Shown here: piece after piece, positions 18,304 to 26,608 of the stretch
Numbering within the stretch: position 1 is the first letter of the stretch
Layout of the letters: every line of letters starts with the position of its first letter
NCBI RefSeq assembly: GCF_017877135.1
Contig: NZ_JAGIPH010000001.1
Coordinates: forward strand, 1,475,813 to 1,539,812
Source: Neorhizobium galegae
GTDB taxonomy: Bacteria; Pseudomonadota; Alphaproteobacteria; Rhizobiales; Rhizobiaceae
DNA length: 64,000 bases
Reading direction: 5' to 3'
Position numbers and translations under genes: made by a program
The notes under the pieces: generated by a model
Told to the model about the DNA's origin: nothing
The model's database searches: none
The model's input: only the letters and a program-made list of their open reading frames with translations

Positions 18304-18680
18304 CCACCATGCGGACGCTCTGGCTTGCCGTGCCGTTTTTGAATGCGCTCCAGCAGATCCTGCTCAAGCTGAGCGCGCTTGATGCAGCACCGAAGAATGC
18401 CTCTGACACGGGCGCCTCCTGGCTGGCGCCCCTTCTCTCCTCGCCCTGGTTCCTGGCGGCGATCGGAGCGGAAATAGCCTGCTTTGGCATCTGGATGACG
18501 GTGCTTTCACATGTGGATCTGGCCAAGGCCTTTCCGCTGTCGGCCGTCAGCTATGTGCTCATCATGGCCACCGCCTGGTTTGCCTTCGGGGAACCCATAC
18601 AGCCCCTTCAAGGGATGGGCAGCCTGCTCATCCTTGCCGGCACTTGGCTTATTGCAACGGCAAGCCGCCCTTCGGCCTGA
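18300..18680 (+). CDS. half-size SMR/EamA-type membrane transporter, copy 2
   Basis: This 126-residue, four-helix protein begins VTTMRTLWLAVPFLNALQQ and has conserved SMR features in the second half (DLAKAFPLSAVSYVLIMATAWFAFGEPI). I use the GTG at 18300 because it overlaps the preceding stop (GTGA); an ATG at 18309 is the alternative. It lacks an obvious membrane glutamate in helix 1. It differs clearly from copy 1 (15126-15476), as expected for a heterodimer such as ArnE/ArnF. It is the last gene of the cluster and converges on the MipA gene 19 bp away. Confidence 0.8.
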   Translation: MTTMRTLWLAVPFLNALQQILLKLSALDAAPKNASDTGASWLAPLLSSPWFLAAIGAEIACFGIWMTVLSHVDLAKAFPLSAVSYVLIMATAWFAFGEPIQPLQGMGSLLILAGTWLIATASRPSA

Positions 18681-18699
18681 ACCGTTTTACGACAAGGCT

Positions 18700-19557
18700 T
18701 CAGAAGCGAACCGCAAAAGCCTTGGAGATGGAAATGCCGAAGACATTCTGGTTGCGGCTGCCGAAGGAAGAGGTGATGGGACTGTCGGCAGCATCGCCCG
18801 TCAGCCGATCGAAGCGGTTGTAGAACTCAACGGTCATATCCGGCGTCACGGCATAGGAGGCCGAGACGACGAAGCCCACGGATTGCAGCCCGCCTTCTGC
18901 CTGAAAGGACGGCAGGACGCCATTGGCCGCCGATTCCGCATCGGTCACCCCAAAATACTTGCGCATATAGGTCCGGTTGCCGAACGTGGCGCGCGGGCCT
19001 GCCGAAAGCAGCCATTTGTCATTTAGCGGCTGGAACCAGTCGGCGCCCAGAGCAATCACAAGCCCGGTATCATTGTTGAGCGCCTGCCGAATTTCGCTGC
19101 GCACCCGCAACCGATCCGCAATCGGCCAGCCCTGCGCAAAGAGACCGCCATCCACGCCCCAGTTGAGGGTACGCAGCCCCTTGAGGCGGCCGTCATCGCT
19201 GGTGGAGCGGCTATCGCGAAAGCCAAGCACCGGGCCGATCTCGATGCCCGCAATATCGAAAAGACCGTAATCGATATTGTCGTCGGCCGCGGAATTTTCA
19301 GCCGGTTCGCCAAAGCGGCGGATATCGAAGGAGGGCATGACGCTTGCGCCATAATGGGCAGCGCCTGGAAATTTCGGGCCGAGTTCACCGCTCGCGCCGA
19401 TCGTGACAATCCACCCGCCCTGACCCGGATCAACCTCGTTCGCGGCATCAGACACATCTGTCGCGCCGGACGCACGATCCAAGGGAGCGGCAAGGACGGG
19501 GAAGGGCAACATCAGGGTCAAGAGGGCCAGGATGGCGCAAGGCGTAGTCCTGATCAT
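18700..19557 (-). CDS. MipA/OmpV family outer-membrane protein
   Basis: This 285-residue protein has a Sec signal peptide (MIRTTPCAILALLTLMLPFPVLA) followed by a beta-barrel-rich body. MipA/OmpV features are GGWIVTIGASGELGPKFPGA at the first strand, a middle GLFAQGWPIADRLR, and a C-terminal strand ending KAFAVRF with terminal Phe. The family includes MltA-interacting scaffold MipA and OmpV, outer-membrane proteins often induced by envelope or antibiotic stress. An upstream in-frame extension to 19668 is rejected because it would bury the signal peptide. No operon partners are seen. Confidence 0.85.
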   Translation of the reverse strand: MIRTTPCAILALLTLMLPFPVLAAPLDRASGATDVSDAANEVDPGQGGWIVTIGASGELGPKFPGAAHYGASVMPSFDIRRFGEPAENSAADDNIDYGLFDIAGIEIGPVLGFRDSRSTSDDGRLKGLRTLNWGVDGGLFAQGWPIADRLRVRSEIRQALNNDTGLVIALGADWFQPLNDKWLLSAGPRATFGNRTYMRKYFGVTDAESAANGVLPSFQAEGGLQSVGFVVSASYAVTPDMTVEFYNRFDRLTGDAADSPITSSFGSRNQNVFGISISKAFAVRF

Positions 19558-19707
19558 TGCGAAACTCTTGACGCTGAACCTTTGGAAACCTTGTCTCATC
19601 CTGCGCTCAAGGTCAAGGCAGCACGCGCCGCCCTCCCACCGGCCTGACGCAGAACCGGTGCCGTGCACTGCATCCTGCCACAGAGCCGGGCGCGTGGGCG
19701 GACGCGG

Positions 19708-20016
19708 TTATCGCTCCGTGACCCGGATCGCGCCGGCGTCTGCAAGGCTGCGCGTCACGGTGTCCAGCGCGCGTTCGGCAATGTCGGCAGAGACTTCGAT
19801 TTCTCCGGAAAGCGGCGCATCGTCGCGCGGCCCATTCTGATGGGACGCGTCTCCGCCCGAGGGCCTTGATCCCGTCGTATTGTCGGCGCCCACCGCCTGG
19901 ACGAAGATGTCCGGCCTTGCAATGCCGTGCTGCTGCACCAGGTGCTCGACCGCCAGGTCCGCCTGCGCCCGCGTCTGGAATGTCGCCGTAACCGTCAGCG
20001 TCGTATCATCTGCCAT
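19708..20016 (-). CDS. conserved small hypothetical protein
   Basis: This 102-residue acidic protein begins MADDTTLTVTATFQTRAQAD and ends AERALDTVTRSLADAGAIRVTER, with a Gly/Ser/Asp-rich linker at about residues 48-70. The two flanking beta-alpha segments look like a split ferredoxin-like fold (an alpha helix after each strand). GAGGAG lies 7-12 nt before the ATG. No signal peptide or membrane segment is seen and I do not recognise a function. Confidence 0.65.
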   Translation of the reverse strand: MADDTTLTVTATFQTRAQADLAVEHLVQQHGIARPDIFVQAVGADNTTGSRPSGGDASHQNGPRDDAPLSGEIEVSADIAERALDTVTRSLADAGAIRVTER

Positions 20017-20235
20017 CGCCTCGTCTCCTCAATCGTGTGTGTATGGGACGAAACGCGCAAAAGTCACAAGGGTTTCCGGGAGACTGCGAAGACCCGTGTG
20101 CATCATCCGCCGCGGCCGCGTTGAACAGGCCGCCAATAGGCCCCGCGTTTCTATGCCCCGCCCGATGTTTTCTGCAAGCGCGCTCCGTTTCGCCGAATTG
20201 CGATCACCAAGAGAGAGCTGACGAATACGGCACGC

Positions 20236-20252
20236 TGCACCAATTTGATGCT
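20236..20252 (+). promoter_or_regulatory. NtrC-like enhancer site
   Basis: TGCACCAATTTGATGCT matches the NtrC consensus TGCACCA-N3-TGGTGCA at 12 of 14 defined positions. It lies about 75 bp upstream of the sigma-54 promoter, a normal enhancer distance. A second site was not seen. Confidence 0.5.
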
Positions 20253-20325
20253 TGCTCGACCAAGAAACGGTCAAATCTCACAAAACTGGCCCATAAAACA
20301 TGCTGGATTAGAGGCATAACAGCCC

Positions 20326-20340
20326 TGGCACGGTGTTTGC
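20326..20340 (+). promoter_or_regulatory. sigma-54 (RpoN) promoter for the ABC-EutBC operon
   Basis: TGGCAC-GGTGT-TTGC fits the -24/-12 consensus TGGCAC-N5-TTGC exactly, with the GG and GC spaced correctly. Transcription would start near 20352, 48 nt before the ATG at 20400. The 383-bp gap 20017-20399 holds no gene, only this promoter and the NtrC-like site. Confidence 0.75.
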
Positions 20341-20399
20341 TTTGACTGTTTCGACCGTTTTTACTGATTTGGCGGTTTAACAGAAAAAAGGGGAACTCG

Positions 20400-21983
20400 A
20401 TGGGTTCGCAATTCAATCGTCGTCGCTTCCTGCAAGGTGCTGCCGGTGCAGCCGCAGCCGCGGGATACATGCAGATCAATCCTGACTTCTTCATCTCGTC
20501 GGCCTTCGCGCAGACCGGCAAGACCATGACCTTTCTTTCGGCAGAGAACATCACAGGCAACTGGGATCCGACCGCCCATACGACGCTTTCGCAGAAGAAC
20601 ATCGAAGGCTTCGTCATGGGCTTTCTCACGCGAACGCCGATGAAGCTCGAGAAACCCGGCGACGTCGTCTACGAACTGGCAACCGACATCAAGCTTCTCG
20701 ATCCCCACCGCCTACAGATCAAGCTGCGCCAGGGCATCGTCTTTCACGACGGCAAACCGTTCAAGGCCGAGGACGTCAAGGCCACCTTCGAGTATGGATC
20801 GCGCAGCGACCGGCCGGCGCAATGGTATCCCGGCCCGAGCGAAACGCTGACCATCGAGACGCCGGACGACTATACCGTCATCGTGGATACGTCTAAGGGC
20901 GGCTATCCGGCGCATCTCTTCATCTTCCTCGCCTCCTTCCTGCCCATCATGTCGGCAAAGGATGTGGCGGCTGGTCCGGGCGGCCCGCTGTCGCAGCGCC
21001 TCAACGGCACCGGCCCGTTCAAGTTCGTCGCGCAGCGCGGCAACGACACGGTGATGGAAGCCTTCGAAGGCTACTTCAAGGGCAAGCCAGCCATTCCCGG
21101 CATCAATTTCACCTTCACCGGCGATTCGACGACGCGAATGCTGTCGCTGATGAACGGTCAGGCGTCGATCGTCGAACGGCTGGAGCCGGAACAGGTGGAT
21201 TCGATCAAGGACAACCCGGCGATCTACATCAACAAGGTGGTCTCCGTCGAAAACAAGTATCTCTGGTTCCGTTGCTCCAAGCCTCCCTTCAACGATCCCC
21301 GCATCCGCCTCGCCGCCTGCCATTCCATCAACCGCGACATGATCATGGAACTGATGGGCTCCGCCGGTCACGCCTCGTCGAACTTCGTGTCGCCCGTCAA
21401 GTTCGGTTACATCGACCTGCCGAACTATCCGAAATACGATCCCGAAAAGGCACAGGCGCTGCTGGCAGAGGCCGGCTTCCCGAACGGCAAGGGACTGCCA
21501 CCGCTCGAATACATCACATCGGTCGGCTTCTATCCGAAAACCAAGGAATACGGCGAGATGATTACGGCCATGCTGCAGGAGCAGGGCTTCAACGTTAGCC
21601 TTACCGTGCTCGAGCCGGCAGCATGGAACGAACAGCTTTACCACCGTCCCGGCGGCGGTCCGGGCCACATGGTCGATTGCGGCTGGTCAACCGCCTCACC
21701 GGAGCCGGATCTGGTTCTGCGCACCCATTTCCATTCCTCCTCGCACCGCATCTGCGGCATCGAGGACAAGGATCTGGATGCGAGCCTCGACAAGGAGCGC
21801 AATGCGCCGACGCTGGAAGCCCGCCAGAAGGTCCTGCAGGAAGAAACCATGCCGCTGATCGCCGCCAAAATGCCAGCGCTATCGCTGTTCACCTCCGTGA
21901 TGATCCACGCCATGCAGAAGGATTTCCAGGGCATGTACATCTATCCTGACGGATCGATCGACGCATCGAAGCCCGCCGCCTGA
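20400..21983 (+). CDS. ABC transporter substrate-binding protein, peptide/family 5, Tat-exported
   Basis: This 527-residue periplasmic binding protein is of the DppA/OppA family (SBP_bac_5). The N-terminus has a twin-arginine signal (NRRRFLQGAAGAAAAAG, RR at residues 7-9) with likely cleavage after AFA near residue 39. The family segments include the early ITGNWDPTAH and GFLTRTPMKLEKPGDVVYELA. Tat export suggests the protein folds before translocation. It is the first gene of the sigma-54 operon. A 13-bp hairpin follows before the permease genes, probably allowing higher SBP output. Family 5 proteins bind peptides, opines, nickel or phospho-compounds, so the ligand is open; context suggests an ethanolamine-containing amide or ester. 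Confidence 0.93.
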   Translation: MGSQFNRRRFLQGAAGAAAAAGYMQINPDFFISSAFAQTGKTMTFLSAENITGNWDPTAHTTLSQKNIEGFVMGFLTRTPMKLEKPGDVVYELATDIKLLDPHRLQIKLRQGIVFHDGKPFKAEDVKATFEYGSRSDRPAQWYPGPSETLTIETPDDYTVIVDTSKGGYPAHLFIFLASFLPIMSAKDVAAGPGGPLSQRLNGTGPFKFVAQRGNDTVMEAFEGYFKGKPAIPGINFTFTGDSTTRMLSLMNGQASIVERLEPEQVDSIKDNPAIYINKVVSVENKYLWFRCSKPPFNDPRIRLAACHSINRDMIMELMGSAGHASSNFVSPVKFGYIDLPNYPKYDPEKAQALLAEAGFPNGKGLPPLEYITSVGFYPKTKEYGEMITAMLQEQGFNVSLTVLEPAAWNEQLYHRPGGGPGHMVDCGWSTASPEPDLVLRTHFHSSSHRICGIEDKDLDASLDKERNAPTLEARQKVLQEETMPLIAAKMPALSLFTSVMIHAMQKDFQGMYIYPDGSIDASKPAA

Positions 21984-21990
21984 CAGTGCT

Positions 21991-22024
21991 GACCCGCATG
22001 CCGCAGAGGCGCGGCATGCGGGTC
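21991..22024 (+). terminator. strong intercistronic hairpin between SBP and permease genes
   Basis: GACCCGCATGCCG pairs perfectly with CGGCATGCGGGTC around an 8-nt loop. No T-run follows. It probably stabilises the SBP mRNA or partly terminates, lowering permease expression. Confidence 0.7.
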
Positions 22025-22054
22025 TTCCCGTGACTCATCAAGCGGAACGACGAC

Positions 22055-23035
22055 ATGTTCACCGTGAATTTCCTGCTGCGTCGCCTTCTTCAGGGCATCA
22101 TCATCATCTTCCTCGTGTCCCTGCTGATCTTCACCCTGCTGAGGGTCGTGCCGGGCGACCCGGTGCGCCTGATGGCCGGCGGCATGGCGCCTGAGGCCCT
22201 GATTGAGAAAATCGCCAAGGACATGGGCCTGCGCGATCCGATCCTCGTGCAGTTCGGTCGTTACATGGGAGGCGTGGTGCACGGCGACCTCGGCCAGTCC
22301 TTCGTGCGTCCAGCCAACGGTGCCTCGACCGGGGGTGCTACCTTCAACGACACCACGCGCGGCGAGCGCGCCAAGGTGTTCGACCTGATCTTCGAGGCCC
22401 TGCCGATGACCCTTCAGCTCGCAGCCGTAGCGCTTGTGATCGCGCTGGTATTCTCGGCGATCATCGGCATAGCCGGTGGTCTGGCAATCGGCCGATGGCC
22501 GGACAAGCTCGCCTTCTACATCTCCTCGATCTTCATCTCGCTGCCGAATTTCTGGCTGGGGATCGTGCTTGCGCTGCTGTTTTCGGTCAAACTCGGATGG
22601 CTGCCGGCCATCGGCTACAAGGGCTTTGCCTATACGATCCTGCCGGCGATCGTGCTGGCCGTGGAACTGTCGCCGGTGCTCATTCGCACGCTCGTCAGTT
22701 CCGTGTCGACCCAGATGATGGAGCCCTATGTCGCAGTCGGTCGGGTCCGCGGGCTCGGTCGCACCCGCATCATCTTCAACCATGCGCTGCGCAATGCGTC
22801 GGTGCCCCTGCTCAACCTGCTTGGCGTGCAGTTTTCGAGCCTGCTCGGCGGCGTCATCATCGTCGAATACATCTTCGATTATCCGGGCCTCGGGCTTTTG
22901 ACCATCAATGCCGTGCTGCAGCGCGACTTCCCGCTCATCCAGGGCATCGCCATCGTCACCAGCGCCATTTTCGTTCTGATCAACATCGCCGTCGATCTCG
23001 TTGCAACCACCATCGATCCGAGGCTTGAATACTGA
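22055..23035 (+). CDS. ABC transporter permease, DppB/OppB type
   Basis: This 326-residue inner-membrane permease has about six helices. It begins with the DppB-like NFLLRRLLQGIIIIFLVSLLIFTLLRVVPGDP and has the EAA loop EPYVAVGRVRGLGRTRIIFNHALRNA near residue 230. It forms half of the transmembrane pore of the importer. Its TGA overlaps the ATG of the second permease (TGATG). Confidence 0.94.
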   Translation: MFTVNFLLRRLLQGIIIIFLVSLLIFTLLRVVPGDPVRLMAGGMAPEALIEKIAKDMGLRDPILVQFGRYMGGVVHGDLGQSFVRPANGASTGGATFNDTTRGERAKVFDLIFEALPMTLQLAAVALVIALVFSAIIGIAGGLAIGRWPDKLAFYISSIFISLPNFWLGIVLALLFSVKLGWLPAIGYKGFAYTILPAIVLAVELSPVLIRTLVSSVSTQMMEPYVAVGRVRGLGRTRIIFNHALRNASVPLLNLLGVQFSSLLGGVIIVEYIFDYPGLGLLTINAVLQRDFPLIQGIAIVTSAIFVLINIAVDLVATTIDPRLEY

Positions 23036-23955
23036 TGTCCGTTCCATTGACACTCGACAGCCCGGTTTCGCCAAAAGTAGCCGCCCGTTCCATTGCGCGG
23101 CGCATTGTCGATCGCGCTGTCGCAACACCCGGCTTTCGCGTCGGCCTTGCGATCTTTCTGATCCTCGCACTGGCTGCCGCTCTCTATCCGGAACTGAGCG
23201 GCATAGACCCGACGAAGATGGACGTGCGCGCCCGCCTGTTACCGCCGCTGTTCATGGGTGAAAAGTGGAGCTGGCTTCATCCGCTCGGCACGGACCAGAT
23301 CGGGCGCGACATGCTGGTGCGGTCGCTGGTCGGGCTGCGCTACTCCTTCCTCATCGGCCTCTCTTCCGTTGCGGTCACACTGATCATCGGCTGCTCGCTG
23401 GGCACGATCGCCGGCTATTTCGGCGGCCGCATCGACATGCTGATCATGCGGCTCACCGATGCGCAGCTGTCGATCCCGATGATCATTCTGGCGATTGCCG
23501 TGCTCGGCGTTTCCCGCCCCACCATTCCCGCCATCATCCTCGTGCTCGGCCTGTCGAACTGGCCCGTCTATGCCCGCATCATGCGCAGCATCGTGATGAC
23601 GGAACGGCAGAGGGAATATGTGCGGGCGGCAAAGCTTGGCGGCTCCACGGATCTGCGCATCATCCTCGGCCTGCTGGTGCCGCTGCTTCTGCCACCCGTG
23701 ATCTTCACCTCGGTGCTGGACGTCGCCCGCATGATGATCTTCGAATCCATCCTGGGCTTCCTCGGGCTCGGCGTGCAGCCGCCGACACCAACTTTCGGCA
23801 ACATCATCGCCGATGGCCGGAAATACCTGCTCAACGCCTGGTGGATCGCCACCATGCCGGGTGTCTTTCTCGGGCTGACGCTCACCAGCATCAACCTCGT
23901 CGGCGCTTCGCTGGAACGGGCCCGCAACACCATTCACGGAGGGTCGGACCAATGA
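23035..23955 (+). CDS. ABC transporter permease, DppC/OppC type
   Basis: This 306-residue permease has the DppC pattern: a short cytoplasmic N-terminus, LGTDQIGRDMLVRSLVGLRYS near residue 85, and the EAA loop EYVRAAKLGGSTDLRIILGLLVP near residue 200. It ends LVGASLERARNTIHGGSDQ, typical of the family. It pairs with the preceding permease and overlaps the ATPase start by ATGA. Confidence 0.94.
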   Translation: MSVPLTLDSPVSPKVAARSIARRIVDRAVATPGFRVGLAIFLILALAAALYPELSGIDPTKMDVRARLLPPLFMGEKWSWLHPLGTDQIGRDMLVRSLVGLRYSFLIGLSSVAVTLIIGCSLGTIAGYFGGRIDMLIMRLTDAQLSIPMIILAIAVLGVSRPTIPAIILVLGLSNWPVYARIMRSIVMTERQREYVRAAKLGGSTDLRIILGLLVPLLLPPVIFTSVLDVARMMIFESILGFLGLGVQPPTPTFGNIIADGRKYLLNAWWIATMPGVFLGLTLTSINLVGASLERARNTIHGGSDQ

Positions 23956-25787
23956 ACCAGCCGCTTCTCGAACTGAAGGATCTGACCGTATCGGCAGGCC
24001 GAACCGACAAGGCAAGGACCATCCTCGACGGCATCTCCTTTTCTCTCGCCCCGCGGGAGATCGTCGGTGTTGTCGGCGCAAGCGGTTCCGGCAAGACGGT
24101 CTTGTCAAAGGCAGTCGTCAACTGGCTTGAGGCCCCGCTCGTTAAGCGATCCGGAACGGTTCTCTTCGAAGGCCGGGATATCTATGACCTGGCGGAAGGT
24201 GAAATGCGCGCGCTTCGACGGCGTGTTGCCTATGTTGGCGCCAATCCCATGGGCGCTCTCGATCCGACGCTTCCGGTTGGCGCCCAAATCGTCGAGAAAA
24301 TCCGCGCGGTGATGCCGGGGACGTCGCGCGGCGAAGCGCAGAAGCGCACGATAGAACTGCTGGATGCCGTGCGCATTCCTTCGGCGCGCACCCGCTTCAA
24401 TGATTACCCCTCCCAGTTTTCCGGCGGGATGATGCAGCGGGCTCTGATCGTCGATGCCCTTGCCACGAACCCCGCTCTGCTGATCGCGGACAATGTAACC
24501 CAGCCACTGGATGTCACGGTGGCCGCCCAGGTCATACGGCTGATGAAGGAATTGAGTGACGGCTTCGACACGGCTGTGCTCTTCGTATCCTCCTCCCTGC
24601 CCGTCGCCCGCGAGGCCTGCAGCCGCATCCTCGTGATGGAGCAAGGCCGCATCGTCGAGGAACAGGAAACAGAGCGACTGATTGCCGCCCCGGCTTCCCC
24701 CTATACCCGGGAACTGGTCGAGCAGACACCGAAGATCTGGATCGGCAAGCACGACCTGCCGCGCCTCAACGACAAGCGCGATGTGGTTCTGAGCCTGCGG
24801 GATGTCTCCCAAGTCTACAAGGTCAGAAAGAAAACCGGCTTCGGCGGCTTCAACCACGTGCGCGCGGTGCGCAACGTGACCTTCGATATCCGGCGCGGCG
24901 ACAGCTTCGCCATCGTGGGTGAATCCGGATGCGGCAAGTCGACCCTGATGCGTCTTCTCAGCCGGCTGGAACTGCCGAGCGCCGGGCAGGTGCTTTACGG
25001 ATCGGACGACACGGCAAAGCTCGCCGGCAAGGACCTCCTGGCCTTCCGCAAGAAGCTGCAGATGGTGCTTCAGGATCCGTTCGGCTCGCTGCCGCCGCGC
25101 ACCTCTGTCGGCAAGATGCTGGAAGGACCGCTGCGCACCCATGGCTGGAAGGACGGCGCAGCGATCCGGGCGCGGGTATTGAAGGTGATGGCGGAGGTGG
25201 GGCTTCCGACTGAGCTTTACGAGGAATTGCCGCTGGGCCTCAGCGCCGGCCAGCGTCAGCGCATCAATGTTGCCCGCGCGCTCGTGCTGCAACCGGAAAT
25301 CCTCATCATGGACGAGACCCTCTCGGCCCTCGACCAGACGGAACAGTTCAAGCTGCTCGATCTCTTTCAGACGCTGCAGCGGGAGTACGACCTGACCTAC
25401 ATCTTCATCTCGCACGATCTTGCAATGGTCCGGAAGGTCTGTAACCGCGTCGCGGTGATGTATCTGGGCGAGGTCTTCGAACTGGCGGACAACGAGCGTC
25501 TGTTCTTCGATCCCGGCCACCCCTACACGATGGCGCTTCTGAGCGCGATGCCGACGCTGGAAGAGCGCCGGTACCAGCCGGAGGATTGTCTTCTGGAGGG
25601 TGAGCCACCAAGTCCGATCGACATTCCGGCCGGTTGCAGCTTCAAGTCTCGCTGCCCGCATGCGATGGAGAAATGCGGCACGTTGCAACCGGCTCTCACC
25701 GTTCGCGGCAGCCAGGATTTTGCCGCCTGTCATCTCGTTGCCCCGCAGACGGCCGGCGGGGCGGGTGGCCGAGCGGTGTTAGTCTGA
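23952..25787 (+). CDS. fused two-domain ABC transporter ATPase (DppD-DppF type) with degenerate first site
   Basis: This 611-residue protein carries both nucleotide-binding domains of a peptide-type importer in one chain. Domain 1 has Walker A GASGSGKT (about residue 40), signature FSGGMMQR and Walker B ending LLIADNVTQPLD. The catalytic Glu after the Walker B Asp is Asn (residue 181). Domain 2 has Walker A GESGCGKST (about residue 322), LSAGQRQR and intact MDETLSALD, then the oligopeptide C-terminal extension with CSFKSRCPHAMEKC. One site is thus probably hydrolytically weak. It is the last gene of the transporter set; a 59-bp gap with a hairpin follows. Confidence 0.94.
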   Translation: MNQPLLELKDLTVSAGRTDKARTILDGISFSLAPREIVGVVGASGSGKTVLSKAVVNWLEAPLVKRSGTVLFEGRDIYDLAEGEMRALRRRVAYVGANPMGALDPTLPVGAQIVEKIRAVMPGTSRGEAQKRTIELLDAVRIPSARTRFNDYPSQFSGGMMQRALIVDALATNPALLIADNVTQPLDVTVAAQVIRLMKELSDGFDTAVLFVSSSLPVAREACSRILVMEQGRIVEEQETERLIAAPASPYTRELVEQTPKIWIGKHDLPRLNDKRDVVLSLRDVSQVYKVRKKTGFGGFNHVRAVRNVTFDIRRGDSFAIVGESGCGKSTLMRLLSRLELPSAGQVLYGSDDTAKLAGKDLLAFRKKLQMVLQDPFGSLPPRTSVGKMLEGPLRTHGWKDGAAIRARVLKVMAEVGLPTELYEELPLGLSAGQRQRINVARALVLQPEILIMDETLSALDQTEQFKLLDLFQTLQREYDLTYIFISHDLAMVRKVCNRVAVMYLGEVFELADNERLFFDPGHPYTMALLSAMPTLEERRYQPEDCLLEGEPPSPIDIPAGCSFKSRCPHAMEKCGTLQPALTVRGSQDFAACHLVAPQTAGGAGGRAVLV

Positions 25788-25792
25788 ACACT

Positions 25793-25822
25793 GTCACGGC
25801 AGACCGTGTCGAATGCCGTGAC
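25793..25822 (+). repeat. inverted repeat before the DeoR gene
   Basis: GTCACGGCA and TGCCGTGAC are perfect 9-bp arms 12 bp apart, 25 bp before the deoR-type ATG. A competing smaller stem, CACGG-CAGA-CCGTG, uses the same left arm. It could be an RNA hairpin between operon halves or an operator. Confidence 0.45.
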
Positions 25823-25846
25823 GTCCCTGCAATCCAAGGTGCATTC

Positions 25847-26608
25847 ATGAGTTTTACGGAAAACCGCCTCAAGGTCATTCTGGACGTGCTGAAGCAGAAG
25901 CAGCGCGTTACCGTCAAGGATCTTGCCGATCATCTGCAGGTGAGCCAGGAGTCGATCCGGCGCGATCTCAAGGAGCTTGAGGCCCGCGGCTATGCCCGTC
26001 GAGTCTATGGCGGAGCCGTTCTGGAACAGCAGGAAAGCGACCAGCCCTTCTCCGACCGCCTTCGGGTGAGCGCCCGGGAGAAGGCCCGGATCGGTGAGGC
26101 CGCCGCCGCACTGGTCGAAGACGGCATGAAGGTCTTCATCGATACGGGCACGACCACGATTGCCTGCCTGCGGCATCTGGAAGCGCGCAAGGACATCACC
26201 ATCGTCAGCAATTCTCTGGCCGTTGCCGCGCATTTCTTCCATATGCCGCACGCGAGCGTGCGCGTGCTCGGCGGGCGCATGCGCCCGGAGTATCAGGCGA
26301 CCTATGGCCACGAGACGGTGACTGCGCTGAAGGAGCACTTCTTCGATCTGGCCATCATCGCCATCAGCGCCATACACGCCGAGCGCGGCTTCATGGATTT
26401 CGGCGAGGACGAAGCGATCCTGCGGCGTGTCGCCAAGGCGCAGGCCAAGCGCTCGGTCGTCGTCGCCGATAGCTCCAAGTTCGGCCGCCTCGGCTCCATC
26501 CATACCTTTGGCCTTACCGATATCGACGCTGTGGTGACGAGCGGCGTGATGGCCAAGGAGTTTTCAGACCAGTTCAATCAATCCAACGTGGACATCATAC
26601 ATGCCTGA
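25847..26608 (+). CDS. DeoR-family transcriptional regulator
   Basis: This 253-residue DeoR/GlpR-type repressor has an N-terminal helix-turn-helix at about residues 18-45 (VTVKDLADHLQVSQESIRRDLKELE) and then YGGAVL. The C-terminal DeoRC sugar-phosphate-like sensor has DTGTTT near residue 100 and a late SSKFGRLG. DeoR regulators usually sense phosphorylated intermediates, which fits the kinases and phosphatase downstream. The ATG is inside the ABC-EutBC operon and its end overlaps the M20 gene by 8 bp. It probably acts on this operon in addition to sigma-54/NtrC control. Confidence 0.9.
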   Translation: MSFTENRLKVILDVLKQKQRVTVKDLADHLQVSQESIRRDLKELEARGYARRVYGGAVLEQQESDQPFSDRLRVSAREKARIGEAAAALVEDGMKVFIDTGTTTIACLRHLEARKDITIVSNSLAVAAHFFHMPHASVRVLGGRMRPEYQATYGHETVTALKEHFFDLAIIAISAIHAERGFMDFGEDEAILRRVAKAQAKRSVVVADSSKFGRLGSIHTFGLTDIDAVVTSGVMAKEFSDQFNQSNVDIIHA

